In this document: positions 13,682-14,836 of the stretch, in pieces
Numbering within the stretch: the first letter of the stretch is position 1
Layout: each line of letters starts with the position of its first letter
Source: Bacillota bacterium
GTDB taxonomy: Bacteria > Bacillota_C > Negativicutes > CTSoil-072
DNA length: 14,836 bases
Reading direction: 5' to 3'
Assembly: GCA_017861495.1 (NCBI GenBank)
Contig: JAGFXW010000085.1
Location: forward strand, 1 to 14,836
Program-made: the position numbers and the translations under genes
The notes under the pieces: model-generated
Told to the model about the DNA's origin: nothing
What the model saw: the letters and a program-made list of their open reading frames with translations, nothing else
The model's database searches: none

Positions 13682-14634
13682 TCAGAACTGATATGTGATG
13701 ATTAATTGTCCGTAATCGCCACGCATACGGTTTTGGTGACTGACATCAAAGATCCACTTGCCGAGCACGGCGAGTTGTCCTTTATGGGCTTTGGGCGTCC
13801 AAAGGAAGGCTGGCCCGATGCCAAATGACTCTCCTTCAAAGCTGCCAAGCAATGCACCGCTGCCGCTATCACCCAAAATCTGGCGATAGTAGTAACCTTG
13901 TATCCCGATAGCGTAGTTCTGGGTAAAATAGTGACGATTCAGGGCGAAGTCAAAATGGAACTCATTGCCCGACTTGTAGTTACTATCATTATTCTTGGTA
14001 TTGAATAAGATCCCTGGGGCAACGGTGAATTCCGTCCCAGTTTTCATATTGCTCTGCATCTTCAGCCGCGTCATGACCACAGTCGTGTCAAAACTCCAGT
14101 AATTTCTGCCAACGTTCGCTATTTTGCCACCTTCGTATTTACCCGTCGGGACAAAAATCGTTTCAATGGCCTTGTAGTGAAAATCTCCTTTCTTCCAATA
14201 CAGATACAGAGCCGCCGATAAGATTGAATCGCCGATGCCTGAACTATCATCGAAAACACTGCGGTTGCTTAATTTGTGACAGCGGTTGCATCAGTATTAA
14301 CCTTCCCATAGAGAGGAACAGCCATTCCGATCTGCAATTTACTGCCAAGTACAGGCTTCTCAAAAGTGTAGGCTCCTCCGACATAATTGTAAAAACCATT
14401 AGCCTCCAAATTCAGATGAACAGCTCCTCCTAATACCGTCTTATCAGCCTTTCCATTATAAAATAACATCTGGTTAACGCGCATGAAACCCGGACTTGGA
14501 GCAACGACGGAAAGGAAGGCGGCGTTTGTACCGGGGAAGTAATAGCTTGATCCTCCTTCCGTCGCATGGACTGTGTGTTGCCTTAAGATCAAGCAAACTA
14601 CTAGTAAGTAAACCAGGAAAAACACTCGTTTCAT
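13682..14634 (-). pseudogene. SphA/MetA-type outer-membrane protein gene (PF13557-like), broken by one frameshift
   Basis: Two minus-strand frames together encode one protein of about 317 residues. The first part starts at the ATG at 14634 with signal peptide MKRVFFLVYLLVVCLI...VHA. It continues with the family-type ATEGGSSYYFPGTNAAF, SPGFMRVNQMLFYN and GMAVPLYGKVNTDATAVTN, then stops at TAA 14271-14269. The other frame picks up without a gap (LSNRSVFDDSSGIGDSILS, LYLYWKKGDFHYKAIETIFVPTGKY) and runs to ITYQF and a stop at 13682, with alternating beta-barrel strands and a terminal aromatic. Loss of one base near 14270-14280 explains it; a sequencing error is possible. Relatives are outer-membrane channels for hydrophobic or aromatic compounds. 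GGGGAG precedes the ATG. Confidence 0.8.
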
Positions 14635-14836
14635 AAACTCCCCATCATTTCTTTCGTTGTTATTTACAAAATTCATGAACCGATTCCTGCATTTTTCCAA
14701 ATTTCTGTTTGAAGTGCACGCCATGTGATGAGTCAACCGTCTTCTGGAAAAAGCTGAACACATCTCTTCAGCAAACCATCCCCCATGAAAATATGGTTAA
14801 TACGAATGAAGTTATAGACACATAAAAAACCAACGT
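14635..14836 (-). other. Upstream region of the porin-like gene, possible gene end at the right edge
   Basis: The frame of the porin-like gene is open upstream to an ATG at 14763, but that part lacks a signal-peptide-like start. At the edge a minus-strand frame from 14836 to a TGA at 14770-14768 reads like a membrane-segment end (LVFYVSITSFVLTIFSWGMVC). It could be the C-terminus of a gene lying outside the window. With 22 codons this is only a hint. Confidence 0.2.

Noticed and set aside
1..14836. CRISPR array, rRNA genes or a replication origin
   Set aside because: I found no regularly spaced repeats, rRNA-like sequence or clusters of DnaA-type boxes when reading both strands.

Overview
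The window looks like a chromosomal segment from a diderm Firmicute (Negativicutes, for example a Sporomusa/Pelosinus-like anaerobe). This is inferred from envelope genes of the Gram-negative type (a TonB-dependent receptor at the left edge and an outer-membrane porin-like gene at the right) sitting beside Firmicutes-style genes and signals: a YitT-family protein, AGGAGG ribosome-binding sites, several TTG/GTG starts and moderate-to-low GC. The species cannot be named from the sequence alone.

Left block (about 1-4490, all minus strand): one apparent uptake operon. Its order is lipoprotein substrate-binding protein, FmdE-like zinc-ribbon protein, FecCD/BtuC-type permease, ABC ATPase and TonB-dependent receptor, the last cut by the window edge. 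Together they give a complete route from outer membrane through periplasm to cytoplasm for a metal or metal chelate, plus a cytoplasmic FmdE protein whose role is open. A clear terminator separates this block from the next gene, a lactate/malate dehydrogenase-family enzyme (4630-5544, minus) with an unusual specificity loop.

Middle block: a strong plus-strand promoter drives two small membrane proteins (5723-6308), the second with a CxxC...CxxC zinc ribbon. A small minus-strand gene of 56 codons (6501-6671) follows, then a membrane-anchored TPR protein (6968-8089, minus). The stretch 8090-8716 has no intact gene. It holds a possible decayed reading frame and a run of stem-loops. Next comes a minus-strand cluster of panB, an IclR-type regulator and a hotdog thioesterase, with palindromes at the panB and iclR promoters that could be operators. 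A divergent plus-strand YitT-family gene (11477-12337) has a near-consensus promoter and a terminator.

Right block: at 12462-12505 lies the 3' half of a tRNA-Arg(TCT) gene on the minus strand, followed by its own terminator. The match stops inside the anticodon arm, which is what an integration into a tRNA gene leaves behind. If so, the sequence to its right belongs to, or replaced, an inserted element. That sequence holds a DUF4239 (bestrophin-like) membrane protein gene and a SphA/MetA-type outer-membrane protein gene broken by one frameshift. No integrase or transposase is visible.
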